A stretch of DNA of 64,000 nt from Rostratula benghalensis. Its lineage: Eukaryota > Chordata > Aves > Charadriiformes > Rostratulidae. The notes under the pieces were generated by a model, which saw only the letters and a list, made by a program, of their open reading frames with translations, made no database searches and was not told the DNA's origin. How positions within the stretch are numbered: position 1 is the first letter of the stretch; every line of letters starts with the position of its first letter. This document shows, one piece after another, positions 51,520 to 63,692 of the stretch. The translations under genes were made by a program, and so were the position numbers. Location of the stretch: the NCBI GenBank assembly GCA_013399305.1, contig VXAI01000449.1, positions 364,391 to 428,390 on the forward strand. The letters run 5' to 3'.

Positions 51520-53767
51520 ACCAATTTTATTTATACCAATCTACAACAACATGCCTCCCGTTTGGGCACAAACTCAGTTTGAATGAGGGAGCTCCAAACT
51601 GCCAAGAACCATACAGTGTTTGAGAAGAATCCCCATGTTGCTTTTCTCTTTCCATTAGGAGACTGCTCTGGTTATTGTGTAAGTTTTGGTCTGCCTATTA
51701 AAGCATGGGCGTTTTGTGTTACTGTTGAGTATGTGTATATAAGTTGATAAGTGCATGTCTATTTTTCTTTGATACTTTTCCCTATTCTTGTTTTGATACA
51801 TTTTAAATAATTTGTCTGTGAAATAATCAGCATGTTTAGAGTATGACTAGGTACATTTTCAATACAGAGAACAAGAAAACAGATGGAAGAATATATATTT
51901 ATTATGCAAAGGAGTAGTAAAGTATCTCAGTATTGTTCGGGCTCTTTTTTCTGATTTCATGTCCAGTCATAAAAAATAAAAGTATTTGACTTATCAGCAG
52001 AGATGAGAAGGTCAAGATAAAGTGCATTGTGTTCTAAATTGTATTTCACTTGCACAAATTTCCAGACCAATTTACAAGTGGAAATATTCTATACGAGAGC
52101 ACGTATCTAAATCTGACATTCTGCTAGGATGTCAAATTATTGGTTGATGTGAGCTGAAATTGAGAAGACACTCAGTTTTTCTTAAATACAAAAGTGCATT
52201 TCTACAATATGTTCATGAAATTCACCTATATTTCACCAAATTTTCTAATATTCCCTTCTTTCTTGATTTCATACTGTGTTCCTGCTAGGCTATATTCATT
52301 ACCCTGAAACAAAGGACATAAATCAAGTATCCCGGCTGATTTTATCCCTAGTTTATCTTAGAAGAGTAATTATTAGCTAAAATTAAGAAAACCTACACAC
52401 AAATAGGTATACATTAAATTGCCATGTGAAAAAGCAAAGGAAGCATGCTCACAGTCTTTGCTGTTTAGGTACTCTTCATGTGTTTCAGATAAGAACCATG
52501 TTCAGAGCTGGCGTGTGGCGTGTGTGTGTGTGAAAGTATTGCCATGTCCCTGTTTCTGAAAATTATCATGCATTTGCTTGGAACTTGTGGATATGTCAGG
52601 ATCTTTTTCCTAAAGGAATCAGCTACTCAGGTAGCTATGAAGTAGTATGTTCTCAGATGCTGAAAGACCAAATCTTTATCTTCCATTCCCTGTAATCTCT
52701 CTCTTTCGTGTGCATCTGTCATTTTTATCCCAAGAGTCTGTCATTATTGCTGAGGACTTGTTATACTTGACATTTCAGCCATCTCTTGTCCACAATCTTA
52801 TCATTTATGTTGGTGAAATGTGTTATTCACAACACTAGTAGTTTCTAAATATCTGTTACATATTTAAAAGCAGCATGAGGAAAACATTACTTGTTTTTAT
52901 GTCATTTCAGTATTCATTGCACTTGTAATTGCTGTCGCAGTTGTAAAGAGAAAAGAAATGGGGAACCTATTAAACATAAAATATCAAGTATCTAAATTGT
53001 GAAAATGATTTAGCATCTAATCTAGTTAAATTTGTGCAGATGCTGCTACAAAGGCTTAGGGCTATTTCATGCAAAGATTTTTGCATATAGTTACTGTTAC
53101 TTATATTTATTTCTTTAGAATAAGTTGGGTTTCTTCCATTTGACGGATAAAGGCTATTAAAAAAATGTGTTCTTTCTTTTCTTCTTGGTAAATACAAAAG
53201 AAAAAATGTCAGCACGAACTATTGTATCACACAAATGGGAGGGTATGTCAGTGTGAGTGTTTCTTTCCCTCCCTGCTACTTTGAAACTGTTACTCGCCAC
53301 TGTGTGGGTTGGGTATATGACAGGTAGAGTGACATCTGCTCATTTAGGGTAGGAAAACACCACTGGAAGCTCTCCAGGTTTTTGGTTTGATTTAGACCCA
53401 TTTGTAGTTGTGTGAGAGACGGTATAAACCCTGAGGAAAGCTATAGACCTGTGATGTATTGCACTACAAGAGCTGCATTAGAGCCCCTGTCTCATAGTGT
53501 AAATAAAGACTTGTTTATTTTCATTTATTGACTGCAACAGTAAGAAAGCTTTACATTGCCCAGTAGAAGTGGCTGAATAGATATATATGGAAAATCTATA
53601 GGAGACACGGGCGTTTCAGAAAGCAGAGAACAATTAGCTTTATCATCAAAGACAAAATCATTGTTTTATACAATCTGCTTTGAGTCTCAAAGAAACTATT
53701 GTATTTCTCCTTGTGTTGAGCTGCTAACAATACCTTCAAGTAGGAAAGGCAAAGTCTGTTCTCACTT

Positions 53768-53791
53768 GGGGAGAGGGGTGGGGTGGGGTGG
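53768..53791 (+). other. strong predicted G-quadruplex motif
   Basis: Four G4 runs at 53768-53771, 53775-53778, 53780-53783 and 53785-53788 are separated by loops of 3, 1 and 1 bases, with a further GG at 53790-53791. Four-tier runs with one-base loops are among the most stable quadruplex designs known. No promoter or gene is recognisable nearby. Confidence 0.85.
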
Positions 53792-54927
53792 TGCTTTATA
53801 GTCCATTTTTATTTTCTTGATATTCCCTGAAAAGCAGTTTTGCTTACTGAAAATATTCCCTGAAAAGAGTGAGTCCAAGCCCTCTGCCACTGAGATTATA
53901 GGATTGTTTTCTTTCACTTCAGTGTGACCAGGCTGAGCTCTGGGTTGTTTGGAAATACAGGAATACTGACTGGAATGCGTCTGGGCACGAGGGCACACTT
54001 GAGGACTGGACAACAAACTCAACCTGCAAACCATGGCTCGGTCACATTTTTAACTAACATATTAGAAAATAGTACAGTGAATACTGTGGAAAAAAAATCA
54101 CATTAAGTTTATATTCATATATCTTTTTATAGGCTTTTGTATCACTGAATGTGTAGGGGTTATAATATAGTATGTAATATCTTCAATATTTTAATAGGAG
54201 TGATTAATGCTTCAGAAAGCATTAAAATTCACTAGTCACTTCATTAGCTTGTGAAAATTAGTTCTTTTTTCAAGAGAGTATATAGATGTTGTCCTGCTTC
54301 CCTGCCTTCACTCTAGAATAAGTATACGTAATATATGCAGTGGTGAATGTACTCCCTAAGGCTTTTAACCATCAAAATATGAGTGCTAGAGTAAGCTGGA
54401 AGTGCTGGCCTCAGTTCTGCCACTGTCATGATTCCTGAAGTCATGAGCCATTCCTTGTGGCTCAGGTATCGCTGTTAAAATGAAAACAGATGGGAACAGA
54501 AAAAGAGTTATGGAAGAGATCACAGCTCACATTAGTCAATCTAAAGCTGTCTTTGTACAGCATTGCCTTGCAATCAGAATCTGGTGTTATTCACATAAAT
54601 AACAAAGAAAAAATACAATGATCTTGATCTAAAAGTTCTCCAGGTATGTCTGTAGAGATGTTTGTAGTCATCTCTTATTTATACTCATTTGATGAAAGAA
54701 GGAAGTAGGATCAGGATATAGAGTTTGTCACTTAGTCTTTGATCAGCATCTCAATAGGAATTGTTGCTAAGACAGCAGAAATGTGCTCAATGATCAGGTT
54801 GTGCTGTGCGCATGTCCTGAGCACCAGCGAGCAGCAGGAGCAGGAAATGATAGTGTGGAGGCAAGGGAGTGTTAGGATTTAACTGGAAACTTCATTATGT
54901 GCAAAAATTGCAAATCTTGCAAATCAA

Positions 54928-55248
54928 ATGCACCTATCAGTAAGGTATGAGAGAACTTGTGTCTTGAATTTAGAGGAAAAAAAATTGAAGGGACTCGACA
55001 CAGAGCTGACCCAATGGCAACGAGACATGGCCAGTGGTTCTGCAGAAGCATTGAAGAAAGGTGTACTTCTATTTCTCTTTAAAGGCAAAGTAACTATTGA
55101 TTTCAGTCCTGCTGACCTGGATTCACACACCTGGAACAGAAGAGACTTCTGTTTACCAGTATGTAAAGCTGTTCAGTGCCTATTTACCTGCCTAGCATAT
55201 TTTCAGCTGTGTACCAACTTCCACTGCGAGCAATTACGTGTTTGTTAA
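54928..55248 (+). other. unrecognised 106-codon ATG frame (doubtful)
   Basis: An ATG frame begins MHLSVRYERTCVLNLEEKK and contains TELTQWQRDMASGSAEALKK. It has mixed composition rather than low complexity, but the opposite strand is also open over part of it, and I recognise no domain. There is no visible promoter, splice structure or neighbour to support it. It is most likely a chance frame, less likely an old retrocopy. Confidence 0.12.
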
Positions 55249-55801
55249 ATTCCCTGACTTGATTTTGCACCTTCCCAATCCTCACATTGCAAATACAAAT
55301 TCTGTGAGGGAAAGATGTATGCCTGTTGTCTTTTTAAATTAGCCAAATGCCTCTATCAGTTTTTTAATTATGTGGCTTTAACTCCCTGAGTTTACTTTTC
55401 TGTGTTTATGATTTGCCCACACACATATTCAGCTACATGACATATAGGCCAGTGCATCTAAGAGATACTGATGCTACTGACATGTGAGCCTCTGCTACAA
55501 AGTGAGCTTTTATTGTAGTTGCAGGTATGTCTGTAACTAGAAATTATTCACGGTGCTGTCTTTCTGCTCTCTGGGAATCGCGCAGGCAGCAGGAGCTGAT
55601 GCCTGGCCCAGCTTCCCTCTGCCTGCCCTGGTGCTGGGAACTGGGCAGCTGGAGAAATTCTGTATGCAAAGCCACAAGTTGGTTTTGGAAAAATATGTCT
55701 ATAAATGAGTTCATACAAGAAAAACAGTTCTTTTTATATCCTAATGTTTAACATTTTATTGTCTTATAAGCACAACAATAATATTAAAAAGAAAGCAATG
55801 G

Positions 55802-55838
55802 GTTTTTTTTTTCTTTTCTTTCTTTTCTTCCTTCCTTG
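55802..55838. repeat. polypyrimidine (T/C) tract
   Basis: A T12 run grades into TTTTC and TTCC units. Simple sequence. Confidence 0.85.
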
Positions 55839-57442
55839 AAGTGATCACAAAGTATTAGTTTGTCCTAGTGTGCTGGTTTGCTAATAGGTTAGACACTTGC
55901 TTAAGCCAGCAAATAAAGCAGACACGATTGTGCCATTACCCTGCAAGTAAACGGAGTGACAGTAACTGCACTGCCAATTTTAGGCTAATAGTTTTTTTCC
56001 CATGGCACTGATGTGTGGGCAGCAGGGAGCCAGGTCTGGAGGCCAGGGCTTCACCAAAACATTGCCGAGGTGTTCCCAGGCTGCAAGTGTTAAAAGCAGC
56101 GTGAGGTTCGTAATTTCAGTGTTCCTGCTGCTACTCTCCTTTAGTCCATTTTTCTATGTTCTATTTTAGCTGGAGTCTCCCTAATTTCACAACTCCCCTG
56201 TGGTGTATAGGATTTTTATAGCTGTAAGGGTTGTGAGTTGTTGCCTTGGAAACACAGTTGTGCATGCAGCTGTTGTAACTATACTTGTTACTTTTGCTTT
56301 ATCACACAAGGTTTCAAAGCTTTTCTGTATTTGTCTGACATTTCTTGATTCTGTAACTCTTTATAACAATCTGTTTGACAAATTACCAGAGGAAGAAATA
56401 AAACTTCAACCTTGCAATGTGCAGCATGCCCCCGAGTCCTGACTGAATCACCTGCTTTCTTGCCCTCAGAAGCCTCCAAACCTCATTCAATCTCTTGCCT
56501 GCCTGTTTTGGAAACTATGAAAATGGAAGAAATTTTGAAAAAAGAACAAACAACTTTTTATATTCTCCATCAGGGCTTTGATCTGCAGATGCTGGGGCCA
56601 GTAGCTCCTCCAGGTTTCTGCATGGAACCAAACAGCTGTAGGAATAGAAGTGCCAGGGCTCTCACTCGTTAGGAGAGATCCAGCAGGAACTGGTGAAGGT
56701 AGCAGGTAATTCTTGAATGCTTCACCCATGTAGAGCACTTTTCCCATGAAAGCTGCTCTGGTAACAGAGAAGGATGAATGTGCATACTTGCTGCCTTTGT
56801 TTTAAGAAGGCTTAATCCTTTCCTGTGGGCCTCCTTCTCCAGATCAAGTCCTTGAAGTAAAAGGTGTCTGATCCCTTTCAGTACTGAGACTGGGGGTTGT
56901 TAGATAGGAGAGGAACCTCACAGGATCCCTTTCCAGACCAGGTCCCCCTTACTTGCCAGCTGCGAACTGCTGCCAAAGCTTAGAGATAGCTGAAGTGTGT
57001 AAGCAGTAGCATAGTTTTGAAAGTTGTGTATGTTCAGGTTGTTTTAGCCAAGGCTCCTAATTGCCAGCATATTTTCAATCCATATACCTGTCAACTACAC
57101 CAGTTTAGCTGGCATTGCAGTGCCTTTATGGCGTCTTTTGTTTTTATAGCTATATAAAAAATGGTTCGTTTTTTCTATGTCACTCCCTCACTGGTGCTCA
57201 GAGTGCTGAGCTTTCCCATTTCCCCTGCCTGCAACATAAGCCATAATAGTTGGAGAGGAGGACAGGTGGGCACTGTTTCTGCTATGCTGTCCGAAAGAGG
57301 AAAGGAGTGTTGCACAGATGAATAGAAAAGCTGCTGACTGCAATTAGATATTACAGTGCTTTTGTCTCCTTGCATCTACTTGGACCTCGGACCATTGGAA
57401 CACCTGTGTCTTGTGCTGCATATTGGTTGTAACTAAAGAATT

Positions 57443-57511
57443 TGTAGATAGTCTTTAATGTGAAGATTTGAGTCAAGTCAGCAAATGAAATCACAGCCTC
57501 AACTGTTTTAG
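57443..57511 (+). repeat. 69-bp direct repeat, copy A (probable source)
   Basis: This segment, starting 'TGTAGATAGTCTTTAATGTG', recurs in the same orientation at 59135-59203 with 67 of 69 bases identical. The differences are T versus C at 57452/59144 and A versus C at 57485/59177. Here it lies in ordinary unique sequence with no sign of insertion, so it is probably the template. Confidence 0.95.
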
Positions 57512-57660
57512 GAGGCCAATGTGAAGTTTGCTTTGGAGAAAGGTAACCTTACCATGTTAAGAGGGACTTACTATAGTATAACGTAGAACAACTTTGTATT
57601 TCAATTTCATTTCCTCAAGTTCTTTACATTATTAATTTATAGTATGTGGTGGGTTTTTTT

Positions 57661-57694
<34 letters not shown>

Positions 57695-58888
57695 GTTAAT
57701 CAGGAAAGCCATTGAAAAGCAGATCAAACAAAATTATCTGAACAGGTAACATGCAGATATACAGTGCTGAAGCCCACTAGGAATGAATGTTTGTGATTGC
57801 TTGTTAACACCTTTTTTAAAAAAAATGAGTGAAAATTATAACCGTTCTTTTCAAATTGTCATTCATCTGATGAAAACACATGTTAACCGTCAAATAGTAG
57901 TCCAATTGCAAAAATTGCTCAATAATTCTGGAGGAACAGGGTGGGGAAGGATAGCAGACAATTCTGGAGTTTCTTGAGCTCTGGTTAAGAAATGCAGAGA
58001 ACATCCTGAGTGTGATCACAGTCAAAGGCACCTTTTTACCCCCTTTTCTTCGATGGGTCACTCTTTGGAATAAGAAGTGTTTCTGCAGAGTAGCACAAGC
58101 TGTATCTTCAACTTCTTTAATTTCATTCATTAAGCTGACAGGAATGATACAGGATCTGCTATTTTAGCCCAGTTTCTCACTGTATAGGGAGAAGATTTAC
58201 TGGATTTAACATCTATTTTTTCTGGGCAGTGCAACAAAGTGAATTAAATTAAGTTGAGAATTAGAGCAATAATTTAAAGAAGATGATAGTATCAGTTTCA
58301 GAGAAGCATCTATGTAGTAGTTTCAGAATATAATTAAATGTTAAAAGAAGTCAATCTAGATAGCCAGAATGTTGACAGCTAAACTAATCTGTATTTTTAC
58401 TGGTTTTATGACAGCATCTGAAATACTTGTTTCTACTGTCGGTTTTGAGTATGGAAAAGAAATGGTTTTGGACTGTATAAAGTTCATATACTCCCAGATG
58501 TAATATTCTGGAAGCTAGATATTAATGATCTGTGAGCATCTGTAGTTCAAGCATTTATAAACTTTTAAAGAATTTATTGAGTTTGTGTCCTTGGCTGCTG
58601 ATTGGAGTGAGCTATGAAAAGTATGTTTCTGTCACAGTATGTTCTGTCATATTTTGAGATTTTCTTTCTCTGTCAGACCTTCCTGGGAGGACACTTTGAT
58701 ATAATAACCTTTATAACAGATGTTTCCAAAGCTTGAACTCTGGAAACTTAATATATTTCAGACTTGCATGGGTTTTTCTTGACTTGAAGGATCCTTTGGG
58801 TGGGAAAGAGATTTTCAGTTGCAAAGCACCATCCCATGCTCCTTTAGCAAGAGTGCAGGCAGTAGGACCAAGAAAATAATTGTTGTCC
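57512..58888. other. non-genic sequence
   Basis: No gene or interspersed repeat is recognised. It contains one long poly-T tract at 57654-57686. Confidence 0.65.
57654..57686. repeat. poly-T tract (T7 G T25)
   Basis: The longest T run in the window, followed by five A. No minus-strand retroelement body can be recognised next to it. Confidence 0.92.
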
Positions 58889-59369
58889 TCCATTCAGCTC
58901 TTGTGAGACCACATCTGGGTGTTGTGTCTGGGTTTGGGTTCCCTGCCTCAAGACAGACACTGATTTACTGAAACCCGCAGATGCCACCAAGGTAGACAGC
59001 AAGCTGGTGTACTTCTTGTGAGAAGAGACTGAGAGAACTGGGTTTGTTCAGCTTGAAGAGGCGGTGAGGGGAGATCTTATTGGAATCTGCAGATGTCTTG
59101 GAAAAGAGTAGAAGAAAGATGGAGGCATGATGAGTGTAGATAGCCTTTAATGTGAAGATTTGAGTCAAGTCAGCAACTGAAATCACAGCCTCAACTGTTT
59201 TAGTCAAACACTGGAAGCAATTTCCCAGAGATGGTCTGGGCTCTCTGTCCCTGGAGACATTCAGAACCCAGGTTGGCATGGCTCAGGGCAACTCTTCTGG
59301 TGGATGTACTCTGATCAGGAGGTTGGACTAGATGAGCTCCAGAGTTTGCTTTCAACCAAGATTATTCTT
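58889..59369 (+). mobile_element. CR1 LINE fragment, degenerate, interrupted by a 69-bp foreign segment
   Basis: Plus-strand CR1 begins in the distal ORF2 region ('GTGAGACCACATCTGGGTG'), continues through 'AAGACAGACACTGATTTACTG' and 'TGGGTTTGTTCAGC', and then 'GGTGAGGGGAGATCTTATTG'. It ends with 'TTGGACTAGATGAGCTCC' and 'TTTCAACCAAGATTATTCT'. It is clearly more decayed than the other copies. Between about 59135 and 59203 the expected internal CR1 sequence (roughly a hundred bases by memory of the family) is replaced by a copy of 57443-57511, and CR1 homology resumes at 'TCAAACACTGGAAGCAATTT'. Confidence 0.9.
59135..59203 (+). repeat. 69-bp direct repeat, copy B, inside CR1
   Basis: The same segment as 57443-57511, 1,692 bases downstream, same orientation, two mismatches. 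It sits exactly where internal CR1 sequence is missing, which makes it the likely recipient copy. Confidence 0.95.
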
Positions 59370-60574
59370 TCCCCCTCTGTTATTTTTTCAACCCATCAAC
59401 CATGTCAAAAATGTATTCAACATCTATAGAAGCAGTTAAGGAAAAAAAATATACTTTTTTTATTTGAGGATTCATTTTACTGTTTGTTCAAGCGCAGAAC
59501 ATAGTATAAATCAACAGATATTTGCCATTGTAGAAAAAAGCAACGTGTAAGAGGCCAGAAAACCCATGATGAAGGTTCTTCAGATCTCAGAACTCTCTCA
59601 GAGAATCCTAGGAAATAAACTGGCTTAAATTATCCCCCCAGGAATGAGGTGACAGTGGAAATGAATGCTGCATCTGCTACAAATGATAGCATCTTGATCT
59701 ATGCACTTTGTATTTCCTCAACTGTCTTTCCTATCGTATTTCAGCTGTTGAACTCCAAAGTCAAAAAGCTAACAGCTTTGCAGATGAAGTTCTGCTTTCC
59801 CATTCCTGACTGCAATTGCTTCTGACAGCCTGTGTTTGCCTATTTTGATGCCTCACACGGATTAATTTCCATTTTGGCACTGAAGATTTGCATTAGGCTA
59901 TTAAATGTACAAGGATGCAGTGAGTGAATACCTATCAATATCCTGAAGATGCGTTGGGTCTTGAGAGCCTTTAGGAACTTTATAAACTGGTTTGTGCAGT
60001 ATGGAGATACCTTTGGTAGCTACTGCAACAACCTTATGAATTGAAACAAGATTTAGGAGGGTTACATACTGCTTTGTTCATTCCTAGTTCTGCAAAGTGG
60101 GAATATAACTTATATAATTGGAAAGGGTGCTAGATACCACCACTTGTGAAAATAACTGTAGAGGATCAGTAGTTATTAAAGTATTATTTCCTGTCTCTGT
60201 TCATACCATTGAGATCACAACACTTTTCAAAAATGTCAAATGACAAACAGGATTTTTTGTTATACCTTAAAGTTTGCATTGTAAACCTAGAGATGTGTAC
60301 CATAAAGTGAGGAGTATCATTGGAACGTATCAAGCTAAGTATCATTCTTTTAGCTCCATATTTTAGTGAAGTATCTTCTCTTATTAGTAGGTGTTATCAT
60401 TTGGTGTCACACACATGTCATTACTGCTTGGCAGATCAGGAGCCTTTTGATGGCTGGAAGAATCAAAAGGGAAAGGGGATTAGGGAAATGAGGATTCACC
60501 TGCTCTTAAAATGATCCCATGATGATAATTTACGACCTTATGTGGGAACTAAAACAAAGTTTAATAATTCTTTG
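59370..60574. other. non-genic sequence between two CR1 fragments
   Basis: No gene is supported. The part from about 59600 to 59960 is complex and low in repeats and might be a conserved non-coding element, but nothing in it is diagnostic. Confidence 0.6.
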
Positions 60575-60772
60575 AAGAAGAAATTCTGTTTATCCAGAGC
60601 ACTGGAACAGGCTGTCCAGGGCGGTCATGGAATCCCCTTCCCTGGAGGTTTTCAAGACCCACAGTCCTGAGTCATGTGCTCTAGGCAATCCTGCTTTAGC
60701 AGGGGAGTTGGACTAAATGATCTCCAAAAGTCCCTTCCAACCCTGAAATTCCATGATTCTGCGATCCTATGA
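60575..60772 (+). mobile_element. CR1 LINE fragment, short 3' end
   Basis: Plus-strand CR1 3' end: 'GCACTGGAACAGGCTGTCC', 'GGAATCCCCTTCCCTGGAGG', 'GTTGGACTAAATGATCTCC' and 'GTCCCTTCCAACCCTG', closing with 'GATTCTGCGATCCTATGA', a diverged terminal repeat. It is heavily 5'-truncated, with no coding part. The left boundary is approximate because the first bases are diverged. Confidence 0.92.
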
Positions 60773-61427
60773 AATAAGGGTGGTCTTTGCAGTGTAGCAA
60801 CAATGATTTTTTGATGGAAAGTGTGAAATGTCTGCTGTAACCTTTTATGATTTTTCTAATATTAACAAAGTTTAGTAATAATGTGTAGACTTACTCTGTC
60901 TTCTGAGGACACCTTTATTGACACTGCAATGTGTTCTTCAGTGCTTTGCTTGTGAAAAGAACCTCCTATGGTTGGTGTGTAGTCCCTGTGTGAAAAAAAA
61001 GTAGTAAGTTCTTTCCTCTAAACAGCAAGAGACGTGTGCCAAAGTCCTGTGTAATCTCTAAATGGTGGCTTGGAGTCTCCCAGTTGTGCAGCACTTAACT
61101 GTTTTGACAGGTTGTGCTAAGGGCACAGAGCACTGACAACGGGCTCTTACACAGGCAAAAGGTTAATTTGACTGGTCTTGAAAATACAAACGTAGAAGGA
61201 TGTGGCAAATCCATTCCGCAGTCAAAGCAAGGGGAAATAACTTGTTATTACTGAAGCATGCATTGTTATTTCAGAAATAACCAGCAGAAATAAGTAGAAA
61301 CAAGATGGTCTCTTTAAAGTAACTTAATCTTTGAGAAGGGAAGCATGGAGATGGTGCAGAATAAAATTGGAACGGTGTCGCTTGTTGTTAGCTGCCATGC
61401 CTGCAGACAGAATAACTAGCTATTGAC

Positions 61428-61461
61428 CAAAGACAGGCTTTGATGCAAAGACAGGCTTTGA
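61428..61461. repeat. 18-bp-period tandem duplication
   Basis: 'CAAAGACAGGCTTTGA' at 61428-61443 recurs exactly at 61446-61461. Confidence 0.9.
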
Positions 61462-62672
61462 AGTACCCAGCGCTGACAGAGGAGTTAGTGGCTCAGCTGA
61501 AGTAGCTGGATGGTAAAAAGTACAGATCTCATGTTTGCTACTTAATGCCCCAGATTAAGGATAAAAATCCGAAAGAAAAATGTCTATGTGTGTCATCCTA
61601 TAAACTGTGACAGGGAAGCTGTAAGAAGCTGAAGGACAATGTTTAGTAACTCCCTTCTGCCATAGTTGGGCTGTTTGTCAAAAGTGTGCACTGTGAGAGA
61701 ATGGAGACCTGCTCTTCAGTTTTACATGCAAGAACAGAACCAGAGTGGATAATGATATCCCATTCATTCTCTTTAAGATAACCAGATTGCTGGAGCTCAC
61801 TGGTTTTACGGTTTTTATATTCCTGAAATGAAATTCGTCTTTACTGTGGAGTTTACTTTGCAGCTGGAAAGAGTAAAAATGCACCAGTGTTTTTAAAGCT
61901 GGGTGAAGCTTTTCTATTTCAATAGATATTTTCTTTCATAATGTGCCAACAAGCTGATTGGTATGTTAAAGGTATGCATGTGTGTGTATCGAGATGTATA
62001 TCTATGCCCAGTGTATAGCAGTACACATTTTAAAAAAAAATCTAAGAATTCACTCACGGCAGTGTAGCTATGCCACAGGTGAAAGGGTGAATTTTTAGGG
62101 CCATTGAACACTGTAAATGTGTTCATTGTATCAGTGCTTCAGAAATACCTATTCTAAATGACTTTGTGTTGATCCACTGTGAAAATTCATTGTGCTCAAT
62201 TGCCCTCAAAATTTCTCATTTCTCATCTGTGATGTTGCATTCTGCTGACTGAACACTGGACTGCTGTACAAAGCGTGCAGGCACCCTGCTTCACAGTGCC
62301 TTCAAATCCTTTCCATTGCCTGCAAGGTTTCCATGTGTTACTTAGCATTACTGAAGAGATCTGTGACTAGGGCTCATGTCTGTGAGACAGCAGATAGTTT
62401 TCATGGAGCTAGTTTCTGAGTTTCTAACACATGCACAATGAAACAAAGGCTTGTGTATGTCACATATCATACGTCTCTAACACAGAAATGTGGAAAATGC
62501 AACTTGGGCTTTAATTTTTAATCATACCTTTGATACAGAGAAATCAAAACCACTCTCATGGCATTTCAGTTCTATTCAGTTTAGGAGGGAAAAAAAAGAA
62601 ATTACAAGTGGCAGAAATAACTTTCTTTTGGCATGTATGGCAAGAAGTCAGGTCATAAAATGATTGAGGGGT

Positions 62673-62780
62673 TTTGGACTTTTTTTTTTTCCTCATTAGA
62701 AAAAAGGTTTACTGGTTTGGGTTGAGTTTTTTGGTGGTTTGGTTTGGTGGGTTTTTTTTGGTTTTTTGGTGGTTTTTTTC
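62673..62780 (+). repeat. T/G-rich tract with many GG runs
   Basis: T runs alternate with GG and GGG for about a hundred bases, giving weak two-tier quadruplex potential. The open frame through it consists almost wholly of F, W, G, V and L and is compositional. Confidence 0.85.
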
Positions 62781-63632
62781 CAGTTTTAGAAAGGGGATTT
62801 TATACCAGACTTGTAACACAGGGTTTACGTCCTTTAATTTACTGGGCTTTGTGTTCCTTATAAAAACCTACGCATAGCAGCCTTTAAAGCATGGGAGAAA
62901 CAAAACCCTGTTTGGGAACAAAGGATAAATGATATTTCAAGACCTCCGTAGGATATGTCTGGATCTGTTTGTGTTGGTCCTTACTGTGTAACAATACATT
63001 GGTTATTGCCTGTGGATGCTCACAAACATTAGAATAATGGTATCATTATAAAGCCTGATAGGATTGACAGAAGCACTAGCCCAGGGAGGTGTAGCTAGGA
63101 AAATGAGAACTTCGCATTCAAATTACATGTGGCAGAAAGTGTGTTGAGGTGAGAAGTTGCAAATTTAAAAGAAATATTTGTTTTGTTCACCTTGCAATTT
63201 TATGCTTGTATGTTTACCAGACAAAATCTTGCCTGTAATTTAGACAAGTTGGACACTTCGCCTTAAAAATTGGGACAGGTGGTACTTAATCATGTTTGAA
63301 GACTTTGATTTTTCTTCCAGTTAGTAGGAATTTTAATTTTGTCCTTGTACTAGTATCTTGCTGAAGCAGTGGCTCATTTCTGTGGTGCTGCAGTAGAGGG
63401 ATTTCCTCCATAAGCACCACACGAGCTACTGCTCCAGGAAAAATGCAGTCTTACGCTACTAAAACTGAGAGTCAACTGGACACTACCAAGGTCAGACTCT
63501 GTCTCACTCTATTAAATATATCAACTCTCTAGTACCCATCTGATTCATACTTCACTACAAATTCAAAACTGGGCGTTATTTACTGTCTGCAGGTTTTAAT
63601 CTTCAACACTAAAAATGGGGGAAAAAAGTCTA

Positions 63633-63692
63633 TTTTTTGTTGGTTGGTTTGTGTTTTGTTTTGGTATGGTTTTTTGTTTGTTTTGTTTTTTT
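63633..63692 (+). repeat. T/G-rich low-complexity tract
   Basis: GTTT, GGTT and T6-T7 blocks. The minus strand gives a K/T/N-rich open frame that is not a gene. Confidence 0.85.

Larger units (their letters stand above)
51520..57442. other. non-genic sequence
   Basis: No gene is supported. It contains a strong G-quadruplex motif (53768-53791), a polypyrimidine tract (55803-55838), a somewhat GC-rich patch at 55550-55660, a complex block at 55860-56000 that might be regulatory, and a 106-codon ATG frame at 54928-55248 with no recognised homology. Confidence 0.6.

Noticed and set aside
51142..51582. 146-codon plus-strand open frame, the longest in the window
   Set aside because: It is the antisense of the CR1 ORF2 remnant and the adjacent poly-T. 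The real coding signal is on the minus strand.
62674..62877. Frame rich in F, W and G
   Set aside because: Its composition comes from the T/G-rich repeat.
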